A DNA stretch of 64,000 nucleotides, from positions 1 through 64,000 of the forward strand of contig CAYWZW010000021.1 in assembly GCA_964462945.1 (NCBI GenBank). The letters run 5' to 3'. Positions 1 through 8,181 of this stretch are shown piece by piece (positions within the stretch are counted from its first letter, which is position 1; the number at the start of each line of letters is the position of its first letter). The position numbers and the translations under genes are program-made. Below the pieces are notes generated by a model. The model had not been told where the DNA came from, made no database searches, and worked only from the letters and a program-made list of their open reading frames with translations. This DNA is from GCA-020343675 sp964462945 (lineage in GTDB: Bacteria > Planctomycetota > Phycisphaerae > Sedimentisphaerales > Anaerobacaceae).

Positions 1-44
1 TTGTTTTCTAATATGCTGGCGACGAGTTATTCAGTTTTGTTAGA

Positions 45-674
45 GTGCCTAAAAAAACTATCAGAAAATGGTTCATCGGGGCAATTATTGCTTTTGTTGT
101 TCTTCTTATTGTTGGAATTCTTATCAGCATCTTCGATTGTACTAGAGATCGGATCGTTTTTTCAACTTTCAAGGACCTCTTGCCGCTTTTTTTGGGTATC
201 GCAGCCGTATGGTTAGGGTACTGTGTTCAACGAAGAAATGCCTATCAGCAACAATTGAGATCCTTATGGTCAAAACTTGTTGAGGCTGTTCATTGTGCAA
301 TCCAATACTCATGTCTTGACATTCCAAGTGAGGAGCAATATCGAACTGCGCTAGCCAAATTGAGCATCGCTATAGATGAAGTACGCGGCGTATTCTGTAA
401 TCTTAACGAAACGGATACCAGTAGAAATTTATATCCATTCGAACCAATCAAAGACATTTATGGTCTTATAGAGGACCTTGGTTTCGGTTCCACTTATAAA
501 TCATCCGAATCTAAGAAATGCCATGACCAAATATTTGCGTTATGGAAAGATGTCAGAAAAGAGATTTTAAAAGAATTTGATCGTGAGGTACCTACATTCT
601 CCCACAGTCATTGGGAAGACTTATCGAAGGGTAGAGTGTATGACCAACATCAAATCCCCAAAAAATCGACTTGA
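45..674 (+). CDS. Hypothetical two-TM membrane protein
   Basis: A 209-residue protein with a GTG start. Two hydrophobic segments are visible, at about residues 9-31 and 42-60, followed by a soluble tail of roughly 150 residues that probably lies in the cytoplasm. I do not recognise a family. The tail has several Cys residues but no metal-binding spacing. Base composition is clearly AT-richer than most of the window and codon use differs, as in the Ntn-hydrolase gene near 55 kb, which suggests acquisition by transfer. There is no clear Shine-Dalgarno sequence before the GTG, so the start is uncertain. Confidence 0.6.
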   Translation: MPKKTIRKWFIGAIIAFVVLLIVGILISIFDCTRDRIVFSTFKDLLPLFLGIAAVWLGYCVQRRNAYQQQLRSLWSKLVEAVHCAIQYSCLDIPSEEQYRTALAKLSIAIDEVRGVFCNLNETDTSRNLYPFEPIKDIYGLIEDLGFGSTYKSSESKKCHDQIFALWKDVRKEILKEFDREVPTFSHSHWEDLSKGRVYDQHQIPKKST

Positions 675-770
675 CCATTTACTCCGCTGAATTCCCTGGA
701 CGCCTTACTTATTTCGAGGCGTTCAGAAGCTGCTCGGGGCTACGTCTGGTTTCCGCAGGTGGTGAAATCA

Positions 771-800
771 TTGCAGAACTTACCTTGAATCGTGTATAAT
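771..800 (+). promoter_or_regulatory. Promoter for leaderless ORF and antitoxin
   Basis: TTGCAG (771-776), an 18-nt spacer, then a perfect TATAAT (795-800). The -10 box ends only 6 nt before the ATG at 807, so transcription would begin at or next to that ATG and the first ORF would be leaderless. Confidence 0.5.
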
Positions 801-806
801 ATAGCC

Positions 807-857
807 ATGACGACTAAAGAAATAGCTCTGAAGTATTGGATTATTGGAGCTACCTGA
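807..857 (+). CDS. 16-residue leader ORF coupled to antitoxin
   Basis: A short ORF (MTTKEIALKYWIIGAT) whose TGA stop overlaps the ATG of the next gene in the string TGATG (855-859). The arrangement suggests translational coupling: ribosomes finishing the leader could re-initiate on the antitoxin. It may be a regulatory leader or a chance ORF; no homology is recognised. It matters because the promoter places its ATG at the probable transcript 5' end. Confidence 0.35.
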   Translation: MTTKEIALKYWIIGAT

Positions 858-1087
858 TGACGCCGCAAAGCGAACAGGTTCTCCGTGAAGCTCTGGATTT
901 GCCGCCGATAGATCGAGCAGAACTGGTCGAGCAGATATTGGCCAGCTTTGAGTTCCCCGCTCGTCAGGATATCGATGCAGCCTGGGCACAAGAAGCCGAA
1001 GATCGCATAGATGCTTACGACCGAGGAGAGCTTGGCTTATCGCCTGCTGGCGAAGTCTTCAAGGATGTCAATCAACAGTCACAGTGA
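857..1087 (+). CDS. Addiction module component (antitoxin-like)
   Basis: A 76-residue acidic protein. The pattern of leucine-rich start, then LPPIDRAELVEQILASF, then a late WAxEAEDRIDAYDRGEL segment is typical of the putative addiction module component family (TIGR02574 type), usually the antitoxin partner of a RelE/ParE-like toxin. I start it at the ATG at 857 because GGAG at 845-848 is well placed and family members begin close to this point; an upstream in-frame ATG at 836 has no such site. No ParE/RelE-like ORF follows in the 115 bp before the convergent nucleotidyltransferase, so it looks like an orphan antitoxin. Confidence 0.7.
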   Translation: MTPQSEQVLREALDLPPIDRAELVEQILASFEFPARQDIDAAWAQEAEDRIDAYDRGELGLSPAGEVFKDVNQQSQ

Positions 1088-1202
1088 TATCGATCACGGC
1101 TATAGAGGGAAGCTTCTACATCACTTCCAAAGATGGCTTGCTTGTTTCGGGAAAATTACGGTCATACTCTATCTTTTGGAGATCACAGAGCCGTGCTTAC
1201 AC

Positions 1203-1661
1203 TCAGGATGCAGCTTCCTCCTGATCGGGCAGTTCCAACATACGGACATCCTCAAGGTCAACTTTGCGCCCGGAGGCTTGCTTAGAGGCGATGAGGTCCT
1301 CTTTGGATAAGATAAAGAAGTCCTGTCCGTGGTAGGTCATGGTCTTTCGGTGAAGCCAGGCGTCCTGAAAAGAGACCCCAGGTGTCCGGGTCTGCACGTC
1401 GATCCTCACACGATCGTTGAAAACCGTGATTTCGTGGCCTAAGATTTCCTGAGCATTAGTCATGGCGGCGGTGCCAAATCCGGCGTCCACCAAGGCCGAT
1501 AGGAGTCGCTGGGCGTTGTCGTCGGTGGGATCAATCAGGATGTCCAAATCAAAGGTAGCGCGGGGAACGCCATGAAGCACCGAAGCAATGCCCCCGATAA
1601 CCACGTATCTGACCTCATGTTGCTGAAAGGACTTGAACACGTCCTGCAATCGGTTGAGCAT
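1203..1661 (-). CDS. Nucleotidyltransferase (MNT/AbiEii-like)
   Basis: A 152-residue protein. Residues ~20-42 read VVIGGIASVLHGVPRATFDL followed by DILID, which is the GG..S..hG..R.T.D.D signature of the DNA polymerase beta-like nucleotidyltransferase fold seen in MNT antitoxins and AbiEii-type proteins. Residues ~100-140 hold a conserved segment ending in KEDLIASKQASGRKVDLEDV, also typical of this group. It overlaps the upstream small gene by 47 bp, so the two are probably co-expressed and functionally linked. AAGGA lies 9 nt upstream of the ATG at 1661. The role is likely regulatory or defensive (toxin control), but this is inference from the family. Confidence 0.72.
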   Translation of the reverse strand: MLNRLQDVFKSFQQHEVRYVVIGGIASVLHGVPRATFDLDILIDPTDDNAQRLLSALVDAGFGTAAMTNAQEILGHEITVFNDRVRIDVQTRTPGVSFQDAWLHRKTMTYHGQDFFILSKEDLIASKQASGRKVDLEDVRMLELPDQEEAAS

Positions 1662-1815
1662 GAGTTCGATCCTTCAGGTGGGGATTTACCGACAAGGCGA
1701 GGTCTGTAAAACTGCAAAAGACCTCCATTCGCTCGGCCATCGGGAGAGACCGAAACCAGCGGGTTTTGGCCTCTATTGACTCCTGCTGTCTGTCATGCCG
1801 AATCGTTGGTATCAT
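1615..1815 (-). CDS. Small protein paired with nucleotidyltransferase
   Basis: A 66-residue basic protein with an EAKTRWFRSLPMAERMEVFC core and a C-terminal segment rich in prolines and polar residues. Small proteins with this EAK.RWF.SL...ERM pattern are often found directly upstream of, and overlapping, nucleotidyltransferase genes; I know the pattern but not a defined function. The stop lies 47 bp inside the next gene. There is no Shine-Dalgarno sequence. A promoter (TTGCGA, 17 nt, TAACAT at 1823-1828) ends 7 nt before the ATG, so the message is probably leaderless. Confidence 0.55.
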   Translation of the reverse strand: MIPTIRHDRQQESIEAKTRWFRSLPMAERMEVFCSFTDLALSVNPHLKDRTHAQPIAGRVQVLSAT

Positions 1816-1822
1816 AGAGTGT

Positions 1823-1851
1823 ATGTTATCAGATTACATCAAGCTTCGCAA
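1823..1851 (-). promoter_or_regulatory. Promoter of overlapping nucleotidyltransferase pair
   Basis: On the minus strand: TTGCGA (1846-1851), 17-nt spacer, TAACAT (1823-1828), then 7 nt to the ATG at 1815. Spacing is canonical for a housekeeping sigma factor; the short distance to the ATG implies a leaderless transcript. Confidence 0.4.
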
Positions 1852-1927
1852 CACAAGAAAGCTTAAATTTCGGGCTTTTGGAATACTCTTCCAGAATTCA
1901 ACAGAAACTATCCTTATTTCGAAACGT

Positions 1928-2656
1928 TCAGGAGCTACTCTGGGAAAGGTCGATGCATTTTGGTGATGGGAGCTTGTTACTGATAATCTCGGCGGCGAGG
2001 TTGAGCCAGGTTTTGCATTCGTCGAGGATGACGCTGTCGCTGCTGGCTACGACGGCATCAGTTTTTTTCAATTCGGCGTCGGGGCTTATCGAGAGCTTTA
2101 TTTCCCAATCCCAGCGGTTTTTCTCGGCCAATTCCCGCATCAGCGTTTTCAATCGGCCGCTATTGGAGACGGGGCTGTCTAACAGCCAGAGGGCTTTGTT
2201 CACGCCGGCTTCTTTTAAGAATTCACCGATAAGCTGCAATGCGGGTATGGTCTCGGTGACTTTGCGGTACGTTCCGTGGATACTGGCAAGGTCCCGGTAA
2301 CATCCATCGCGGCCTCTGAAGATCAGACCGCCGCTCATGGCCGCCTCGACGGTGATCAATACGTTGTAACCGTCGATGGCGATGGACTGGCCTGCAATAT
2401 CCTTTAGCTCAACCCGGCGCTCCTTTCGAGAGGCGATCTGCCAGTCGCAGCAGGCGCTTCGCATGACGGCTAATCTTTGTCTTTCCGTGAGCGAGAACCG
2501 GTCGCCGACTAATTTCAGAGCACTTTTGTCCGCATAGCCTTTCGTCAGCAGCAGGCAGAAGTCCGTTAAGGCCGACCGCAAAGCGGGGATTGCCGCCGGA
2601 GCAAACAGCTTTTCATCGGCCGGGTGCGGCCCTCGATGTGCTCGCTTGTCTGGCAT
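1928..2656 (-). CDS. DUF434 domain-containing protein
   Basis: A 242-residue protein matching the DUF434 pattern throughout. It starts MPDKRAHRGPHPADEKLF, then has a leucine-rich ALRSALTDFCLLLTKGYADK segment, RQR.A..R..C in the middle, an IDGYNVLITVEAAMSGG motif and a late LLDSPVSNSGRLKTL motif. The IDGYNVL and D.PVSNSG segments suggest a PIN-like nuclease fold with acidic sites, but the activity is unknown. The ORF is open further upstream to 2821, but I start it at 2656 because family members begin at this MPDKR motif and the extra residues overlap the nitrilase gene. A 62-nt part of this gene is duplicated at 3695-3756. Confidence 0.82.
   Translation of the reverse strand: MPDKRAHRGPHPADEKLFAPAAIPALRSALTDFCLLLTKGYADKSALKLVGDRFSLTERQRLAVMRSACCDWQIASRKERRVELKDIAGQSIAIDGYNVLITVEAAMSGGLIFRGRDGCYRDLASIHGTYRKVTETIPALQLIGEFLKEAGVNKALWLLDSPVSNSGRLKTLMRELAEKNRWDWEIKLSISPDAELKKTDAVVASSDSVILDECKTWLNLAAEIISNKLPSPKCIDLSQSSS
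2538..2599. repeat. Direct repeat copy 1 (inside DUF434 gene)
   Basis: An ungapped 62-nt segment matching 3695-3756 at 51 of 62 positions (82%). It encodes the PAAIPALRSALTDFCLLLTK part of the DUF434 protein. The two copies flank the nitrilase gene in the same orientation. Confidence 0.85.
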
Positions 2657-2679
2657 GGCCGGAATGCTCCTTCGTCGCG

Positions 2680-3684
2680 TTATATTCTTGCGCCGCTCTG
2701 CCGGGCTTCGTTGATTTGTTCTCGGCTGCGCTGCTGATAGTCGTGAAGGATTTCGATACCATATTCTTTCAGTAATTCCCGCACGCGGACGCCGGGCTTC
2801 GCTGCTTTGAACAGCCACCACGGCGACAAATCTTCGTCGCTCGGATCACGCTCGACAATGATTTCGTCTTTGTGCTCATCGACCATTTTCTTGACCTTTT
2901 CGCGATTGAAGTCCTGGTGAGCAAAGGCACGGTCCAGGTCGAGCGTCGCGATGAATTGTTTTGGTACGGGTTTCTCTGTGTACGCAAGGGCCTTGCCGGT
3001 AACGTCCATGATGTTCCCTGCTCCCACGGGCACGATGTAATAGTGGTAAAGTATGGCGTACGCATTAAGAGGCGTTCCCCCGCCATAGGCGCTCGGCCAA
3101 AAAACGATCTCCGCATCCAGGTCGTCGCACGTCTGCCACAATTCGGGATAGTTCAGGTCGAAACAGGTCAGAATAGCGATTTTGCCAAAATCGGTCTGAA
3201 ATACTTTCACACCCTCCGTGCTGCAATGCAGCCCTTCACCCCAGAAGACAAAGACTTTGCGATAACAGCCGCAGACCTCGCCTTTGCGATCGATCAGCAC
3301 AGCGGTGTTGTATTGCTTGTCGCCTGCCTGTTCTCGTATCGGGCAGATTACATACATGTTGTATCGTTTCGCCAGCTCGGCGACGGCTCCGGTAGTGGGT
3401 CCGGGTATGGGTTCAGCCGTGGTTCCGGCGAACTCTTCCGGCAGGCAGGCGATGTCCACCCCGTTTTTTCCTGCCGTATGGAGATGTTCGATGGCCAATT
3501 TCAGCTTGGCGTCATGCTCCCCGCCAAAGCCGATGCAAATGGCGGCTACCTTGACCTGTCTGCCGGGCAGTTTGTCGCGTTCAAGCTGCGGCGTCGTACT
3601 TTCTGATGATGTTCCTTGTGCACAGAGCAAACAGGCAGTAATAGTAATCACTACACCCACAAGAAGTGCTGTAAATCTATTCAT
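2680..3684 (-). CDS. Secreted carbon-nitrogen hydrolase (nitrilase fold)
   Basis: A 334-residue protein with an N-terminal signal peptide (about residues 1-27, MNRFTALLVGVVITITACLL). The nitrilase-superfamily triad is visible: Glu in CLPEEFAGT, Lys in CYRKVFVFWGEG and Cys in AILTCFDLNYPELW. Family members hydrolyse nitriles, amides or carbamoyl groups; the substrate cannot be predicted, and export to the periplasm is unusual for a typical amidase. I start it at 3684 because the open frame upstream (to 3738) encodes a leftover DUF434 fragment, not nitrilase sequence. The gene lies between two copies of a DUF434-derived repeat, suggesting it was inserted there or that the DUF434 gene was partly duplicated around it. 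Confidence 0.8.
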   Translation of the reverse strand: MNRFTALLVGVVITITACLLCAQGTSSESTTPQLERDKLPGRQVKVAAICIGFGGEHDAKLKLAIEHLHTAGKNGVDIACLPEEFAGTTAEPIPGPTTGAVAELAKRYNMYVICPIREQAGDKQYNTAVLIDRKGEVCGCYRKVFVFWGEGLHCSTEGVKVFQTDFGKIAILTCFDLNYPELWQTCDDLDAEIVFWPSAYGGGTPLNAYAILYHYYIVPVGAGNIMDVTGKALAYTEKPVPKQFIATLDLDRAFAHQDFNREKVKKMVDEHKDEIIVERDPSDEDLSPWWLFKAAKPGVRVRELLKEYGIEILHDYQQRSREQINEARQSGARI

Positions 3685-3686
3685 AC

Positions 3687-3756
3687 TCTCACACCCTTTC
3701 GTCAACAGGATACAAAAGTCCGCCAGGGCCGACCGCAAAGCGGCAATTGCAGCCGG
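3687..3756 (-). pseudogene. DUF434 gene fragment (direct repeat copy 2)
   Basis: On the minus strand this reads PAAIAALRSALADFCILLTK, closely matching PAAIPALRSALTDFCLLLTK in the intact DUF434 protein. At DNA level 3695-3756 matches 2538-2599 at 51/62 positions without gaps. The fragment has no start and runs directly into the nitrilase start codon, so it is a remnant. It may still act as the nitrilase leader. Confidence 0.8.
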
Positions 3757-3761
3757 CTGAA

Positions 3762-6083
3762 CTACTTACCCTTATTTTCGCCGGGCTTGAACAGGCCGCC
3801 GAGTCTGTTAAGTACGCCCCGGCCGAATTGCCCGCCGCCCTTTACGACATCCTGAAAGAAGCCGATGGTACTCTCTTTCAAATCTTTCACCGGCTCCTTC
3901 GTGATCAGCTTGCCCGGCGGGTCCGACCAGTTCCCTTTGACGTGAAGGCGCATGAGCTTATCCTTCACGTGGGCAAAAATATTGATGATCGGCAATCCCT
4001 CGATGGCACTTGCGATCTGGCTCAGGGGAGCAACAACAACATAGCCGTCTATCTGCCTGGCTTGTAAATCGATTGTCGCGCCGGGCTCAAACTCAATAGC
4101 CGCAAAATTATTGGAAATGTGTCCGCTGTGAATGGTCACAACGGGTCCGATCGTCGTGAACATAGCCTCCACGTCCGACATCTTGAGCGGCTCATACTGT
4201 GACATCTCGGCGGACGCAAACATTTGCGGGATCGCCGGCAAAATGCTGACGTCGGCATCGTCAAAGAAGATCAAGCCATCGCCGTTAAAGATTCCCGTCC
4301 CGTTGCGCTGCCCGGCGAAGGCGTAACTGGCGGTAAACGTGCCCTGAGCCGCCGTTTTTGCTTTGGCCGTCAGCACGGAGCTGAACTGCGGGAAGTTCAC
4401 GTTCACCGCCAGCACGCGGCCGCGAAACGTCGCTTGCCGGCCCTCATTGACGTCGGCGTGGAAGTGGCCGCTGACCCGGCCGTCGCACACGACCGCTTCG
4501 TAGCTCTCGATGTCAAGACTTCCGCCATTGAATTTGGCCTCCGTCACGAGGTTGCCCGCCAGCACGGCCTCTTTGAATAATAGAGCACACTTATCCAATT
4601 TAATATTGCCGTTCACCTGCAATCCCAACGGCTCCTTCAGACGGCCGGCTATCGTTAGGTCCGCAGCCACCCTGCCTTCGGCTGAGTACTGAGGTTTCCC
4701 CAGACGAGCGAACAGCACGGCCCCTTCCTGCTTAGTCGCCACGTAGTCCATTTGGAGCGAGAGCGCGACCTGCGAGCTGGCCGGGTCCACCGTCCCTTTC
4801 AGAGAAACGGCGTTGGAATCATCCGGCCCTCGCCGGGCCAGAGAGATATCGTAAGAATCCTCCCGCCGGGTGGCGTCCAGCCATAATCTGTCGAACGAAA
4901 CCTTTGGGCCATTTGAATCCTCGACGGCAATGGCTGCATCTCGAATCGCCAGTCTTTGAAGCGGCGGGAAACCGGCACCTGAACCCGCAGCTTCGCCTGT
5001 AGGAAGCCAGGCGGGAATCTTGAATTTGCCACCGTCAGCGGCCACGGTCCGAAGCTTCGGCGTCTCACACGTGATCTCTGTAATGACCGGCTTGCGCCCG
5101 GGCCAGCTCGCCAGGGTCACTTCGGTCTTCTTTGTGCTGAGCCACTCGACACCGTTCGAATCACTGATGCTAAGGCTGTCAAAACTAAATCCGGTCGGCT
5201 TCACCTCCAAATTTGTGTTCAGGTTCTTCCAGGCCACGGCACCATTTGCCTCGACGACCCAGTTACGCAGTTGAACGGTCCCTCTCGGCTGCCACTCAGC
5301 GGGCTTCTTCAGACAGCCGGTGATTGACAAATCCCCCGCAATATCGCCCTCGGCGGATATTTCGGGCATATTCAAGACAACGAAAGGCAAAGCCATTTCG
5401 GCCTTTGTGAATCGGTGTTTCATTTGAAATGAAATATCGAAGTCGGAGCTGTGCAGGTTGACACCGCCTCTGGCCAGAAGCAGCTCCGGACTTTCGCCGG
5501 TAATCCGGTTCAGCGAAAATTCGTAATCACCGTCTGCCATCCTGATGATTGACATCGCCAGGTCTCCGTACGCCGTCTCGGCGCCATGGGCATCGACAAT
5601 GGTAATCGCCGCCTGATTGATCGAGAGCTTCCGGATGCCGGGTCCGCCGTCGGAAGGGGCTGAATGCTCAGGCAGCCGGACCGGCGGCAGGGTAAACTTG
5701 CCGTCGGCCACCGACAACCTCAGCTTCAATCCATCGATAGTTATCTCTTCTACTGTGGGACTAAAGCTCGGCCAATTGGCCAAAAGAGCCGTGACCTTCT
5801 CGGCCACCAACCACGGACGCCCCGCCTTGTCACAGAATCGAATTCCCTCAAGTGCAACGTGCCCCGACCGTTTCGTTTTGACTCGCTCGATTTCCACCGG
5901 CCCTTCACAATATCTCGACAAGCCCCGCTCCACTTTGCGCCGAATGACATCGGGGACAATCCACACCTTGACTATGATGATCACCAGCATCACCAGGACA
6001 AGGCCGGTCACTATTCGAACGAGGAGCCTCGATAGACCTTTCCTGCCGGGAATCTTCTTGTCTTCAATTCGCTCAACGGGCAT
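3762..6083 (-). CDS. AsmA-like large periplasmic protein
   Basis: A 773-residue protein with one N-terminal membrane anchor (about residues 19-42, basic residues before it) and a long periplasmic part rich in repeated beta-strand units. Several GDLSITG / VAADLTIAGRLKEP-like modules and repeated IDGLKL / ITIVDAHGAE units are typical of AsmA/TamB-like proteins, which are thought to bridge inner and outer membranes and help lipid movement. The C-terminal part contains PLSQIASAIEGLPIINIFAH, as in AsmA-like C-terminal domains. The start is taken at the ATG at 6083; the preceding TTG at 6086 is less likely. The end lies only about 6 bp from the DUF434 fragment. Function in envelope lipid homeostasis is inferred from the family. 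Confidence 0.7.
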   Translation of the reverse strand: MPVERIEDKKIPGRKGLSRLLVRIVTGLVLVMLVIIIVKVWIVPDVIRRKVERGLSRYCEGPVEIERVKTKRSGHVALEGIRFCDKAGRPWLVAEKVTALLANWPSFSPTVEEITIDGLKLRLSVADGKFTLPPVRLPEHSAPSDGGPGIRKLSINQAAITIVDAHGAETAYGDLAMSIIRMADGDYEFSLNRITGESPELLLARGGVNLHSSDFDISFQMKHRFTKAEMALPFVVLNMPEISAEGDIAGDLSITGCLKKPAEWQPRGTVQLRNWVVEANGAVAWKNLNTNLEVKPTGFSFDSLSISDSNGVEWLSTKKTEVTLASWPGRKPVITEITCETPKLRTVAADGGKFKIPAWLPTGEAAGSGAGFPPLQRLAIRDAAIAVEDSNGPKVSFDRLWLDATRREDSYDISLARRGPDDSNAVSLKGTVDPASSQVALSLQMDYVATKQEGAVLFARLGKPQYSAEGRVAADLTIAGRLKEPLGLQVNGNIKLDKCALLFKEAVLAGNLVTEAKFNGGSLDIESYEAVVCDGRVSGHFHADVNEGRQATFRGRVLAVNVNFPQFSSVLTAKAKTAAQGTFTASYAFAGQRNGTGIFNGDGLIFFDDADVSILPAIPQMFASAEMSQYEPLKMSDVEAMFTTIGPVVTIHSGHISNNFAAIEFEPGATIDLQARQIDGYVVVAPLSQIASAIEGLPIINIFAHVKDKLMRLHVKGNWSDPPGKLITKEPVKDLKESTIGFFQDVVKGGGQFGRGVLNRLGGLFKPGENKGK

Positions 6084-6212
6084 CAAAATAGCCCCCTCAA
6101 CGAAGCGCTGCCGACGGCCCGCCGAGGCGCGTCAATCGCGCCAAGTCAAATACGCACCCGCCGGCCCCGTGCGTCAAAAACCAATTGACACGACCCTCCA
6201 TCCGCCCTACCA

Positions 6213-6240
6213 TTGCCAGTCAAGAGCTCTGTATTAGGAT
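6213..6240 (+). promoter_or_regulatory. Promoter of RNase Z-like gene (leaderless)
   Basis: TTGCCA (6213-6218), 16-nt spacer, TAGGAT (6235-6240), then 6 nt to the ATG at 6247. No Shine-Dalgarno sequence precedes that ATG, which fits a leaderless message. Confidence 0.4.
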
Positions 6241-6246
6241 AGTCTA

Positions 6247-7104
6247 ATGCCCAGTCACAATTTAGCAAGCATAGAGATAGACAATCTGCAAATCATCGGC
6301 TACTCCGTCGCGGGCGAGGAGACGGTGGTGGCCGTGCCGCAGTTGGACGTCTGCTTCGACGTGGGCAAAGCCCCCGACCAGATCATCCCCATCAACCACG
6401 TTCTGCTCACGCACGGGCACATGGACCACGCGGCGGGGATCGCCTATTATCTCTCGCAGCGGAATTTCTGCGGTATCGCCGCCGGGACGATTGTAGCACC
6501 TCAAAATCTATTGGGACCGATCCGGGACATTATCGAGGCCTGGGCCCGGCTGGACGGCAATCCCATCCCGGCCAATCTCGTCGGCGTCCAGCCCGGCGAC
6601 GAGCACCGGATAAAGCCCAACTTGGTCGCAAGAGTATTCCCGACCAAGCACAGCAGAGGTTCCGTCGGCTTTACGGTCATCGAGAAACGAAAAAAGTTGA
6701 AAGCCGAGTACATCGGCCTGACCAGCAAGCAAATCGTTGAACTGAAAAAGCAGGGCATCGCAATCGACTATCCCGTCGAGATTCCGATTGTCACCTACCT
6801 CGGCGATACGCAGTACGTGGATTTCTCGCAATTGAGCTACATCGCCGAGAGCAAAATCCTGATCGCCGAGTGCACGTTTTACGAGGACGACCATACCGGC
6901 AGGGCCGAAGCCGGCAGACACATGCACATCGATGAATTCGTGACGCTCCTGAAAAAGCTCAACAACGAGCACATCATCATCACACACACCACCCAACGCA
7001 CCCCCATGCACGAAATCCGCAGGATCCTGAAAAATGCCCTCCCAAAAGATAAGTACGATAGAATCACCCTGCTGATGGACAAAAGACCAAGACTGCCTCA
7101 TTAG
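6247..7104 (+). CDS. Metallo-beta-lactamase fold hydrolase, RNase Z-like
   Basis: A 285-residue protein with the metal-binding motif LTHGHMDHAAG at about residues 54-64, a second histidine in FPTKHSRGSVGF (~135), an aspartate in YLGDTQYVDF (~180) and a late histidine in IITHTTQRT (~245). The order and spacing fit the tRNase Z/ElaC-related branch of the metallo-beta-lactamase fold. It could process tRNA 3' ends, but homologues acting on other substrates exist. It is divergent from the AsmA-like gene and probably translated from a leaderless message. Confidence 0.72.
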   Translation: MPSHNLASIEIDNLQIIGYSVAGEETVVAVPQLDVCFDVGKAPDQIIPINHVLLTHGHMDHAAGIAYYLSQRNFCGIAAGTIVAPQNLLGPIRDIIEAWARLDGNPIPANLVGVQPGDEHRIKPNLVARVFPTKHSRGSVGFTVIEKRKKLKAEYIGLTSKQIVELKKQGIAIDYPVEIPIVTYLGDTQYVDFSQLSYIAESKILIAECTFYEDDHTGRAEAGRHMHIDEFVTLLKKLNNEHIIITHTTQRTPMHEIRRILKNALPKDKYDRITLLMDKRPRLPH

Positions 7105-7110
7105 CTATTG

Positions 7111-7815
7111 TCACTCAACTTCATGCAAGTTTGACTTACTCAGATTTATTAGTACCATCATAAGGATTACAGGTAAAAATAGAGACCAAAGAAATTCTGT
7201 ATATGTCAAAACCTGAACTACATGCTGCTGAATATTCATAGGCCGAAATCCTGGAATAGGAATGTGAAAAGCGGCCCTATACACAACAGTCATAAGAACA
7301 AATACCAGCAACGCCATCAAGAGGCGCATTCTTGTCGTCAGTTGTTTAATTTGCTTTTTTAATCCAGGTATTTGTAATATCAACCTGCAAAAGAAGTAAC
7401 CAAGAAAAAAAGTTGTTATTAAAGTCAATATCTTCGAGCCAAAACCAATAAAGCCCAAGCTACGGTAACCAGTCATTCCACTATTGGCAGCAAGTAGGAT
7501 ACAGTCTTTTGATACTGCTGCAGCAAAATGCGTTGCCAACAGGTAAGTGAGAATGCCTGTAATCATCCAGGAAAGCCTGTGCCTGAGTGCGCCGCCCCAA
7601 TTTATCTTTGCAAACTCGCGGGCCAGACTTGCTGGACTTCCAAGGCGGTGAGTCGCCACCAGGAAAGCTTCTTCAACCGAGAGCTTGGACTCCTTCAAGC
7701 CCTCGATTTCCTCGCGCAAGTGGCTTTCCAGTTCATCGATGTCCGACTTACATAGAGTCTCAGACTGGGCCAGATTGTTCCGCCACTTAGCAATTTCTTG
7801 ATTCAGGTCAAACAT
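7111..7815 (-). CDS. HAAS-type signalling membrane protein
   Basis: A 234-residue protein. The N-terminal ~75 residues (ending in LATHRLGSPASLAREFAKIN) match the HAAS domain (helical, often fused to permeases). The rest has about five hydrophobic segments, at roughly residues 85-110, 130-150, 165-185 and 205-230. Proteins of this type are nearly always co-encoded with a PadR regulator, as here: GGGAGG at 7822-7827 sets the start at 7815, which overlaps the end of padR by 13 bp. It probably transduces a membrane signal or is the regulated target of the PadR protein. Confidence 0.72.
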   Translation of the reverse strand: MFDLNQEIAKWRNNLAQSETLCKSDIDELESHLREEIEGLKESKLSVEEAFLVATHRLGSPASLAREFAKINWGGALRHRLSWMITGILTYLLATHFAAAVSKDCILLAANSGMTGYRSLGFIGFGSKILTLITTFFLGYFFCRLILQIPGLKKQIKQLTTRMRLLMALLVFVLMTVVYRAAFHIPIPGFRPMNIQQHVVQVLTYTEFLWSLFLPVILMMVLINLSKSNLHEVE

Positions 7816-8144
7816 GGTTCTGCCTCCCATAATTGTGCCAAGGTTGAATATACAGCTTTCCACTGGCTCTTATGCTGCCTGAGCGATTTGATTCCTCGTT
7901 CCTTAATCTTGTAATATTTTCTTTTGCGGCCGCTCTCGGACTCCCGCCACTTGGATTGAATTAACTTCTGCCTTTCCAGCCGGTGCAGGACGGGATAGAG
8001 CATCCCATCGGTCCACTGCATCTGTCCGCCGGATAGTTCACACACACGCTTGATGATGGCATATCCGTAGCTCTCGCCCTCCGAGAGAATGGAGAGAATC
8101 AACGGAGCAGCCGACGCCGCAATTAAGTCCTTTGAAACAGCCAA
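7803..8144 (-). CDS. PadR family transcriptional regulator
   Basis: A 113-residue winged-helix protein. The PLILSILSEGESYGYAIIKR segment, then GMLYPVLHRLERQKLI and a basic GRKRKYYKIKERG wing are the classic PadR pattern. The start is TTG at 8144, supported by a strong GGAGGTG Shine-Dalgarno sequence at about 8150-8156. It overlaps the downstream membrane protein gene, forming a two-gene operon. A 21-bp palindrome lies in the divergent promoter region and is the likely binding site, so the operon is probably autorepressed. The inducing signal is unknown. Confidence 0.85.
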   Translation of the reverse strand: MAVSKDLIAASAAPLILSILSEGESYGYAIIKRVCELSGGQMQWTDGMLYPVLHRLERQKLIQSKWRESESGRKRKYYKIKERGIKSLRQHKSQWKAVYSTLAQLWEAEPCLT

Positions 8145-8181
8145 CTTTGTTCACCTCCAATATTCAATACATATCATCCCT

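Noticed and set aside
1011..1310. Toxin gene after the antitoxin
   Set aside because: The overlapping frame has no ParE/RelE motifs and overlaps the convergent nucleotidyltransferase.
2657..2821. Extended DUF434 start
   Set aside because: It overlaps the nitrilase gene and lacks family similarity; MPDKR at 2656 is the usual start.
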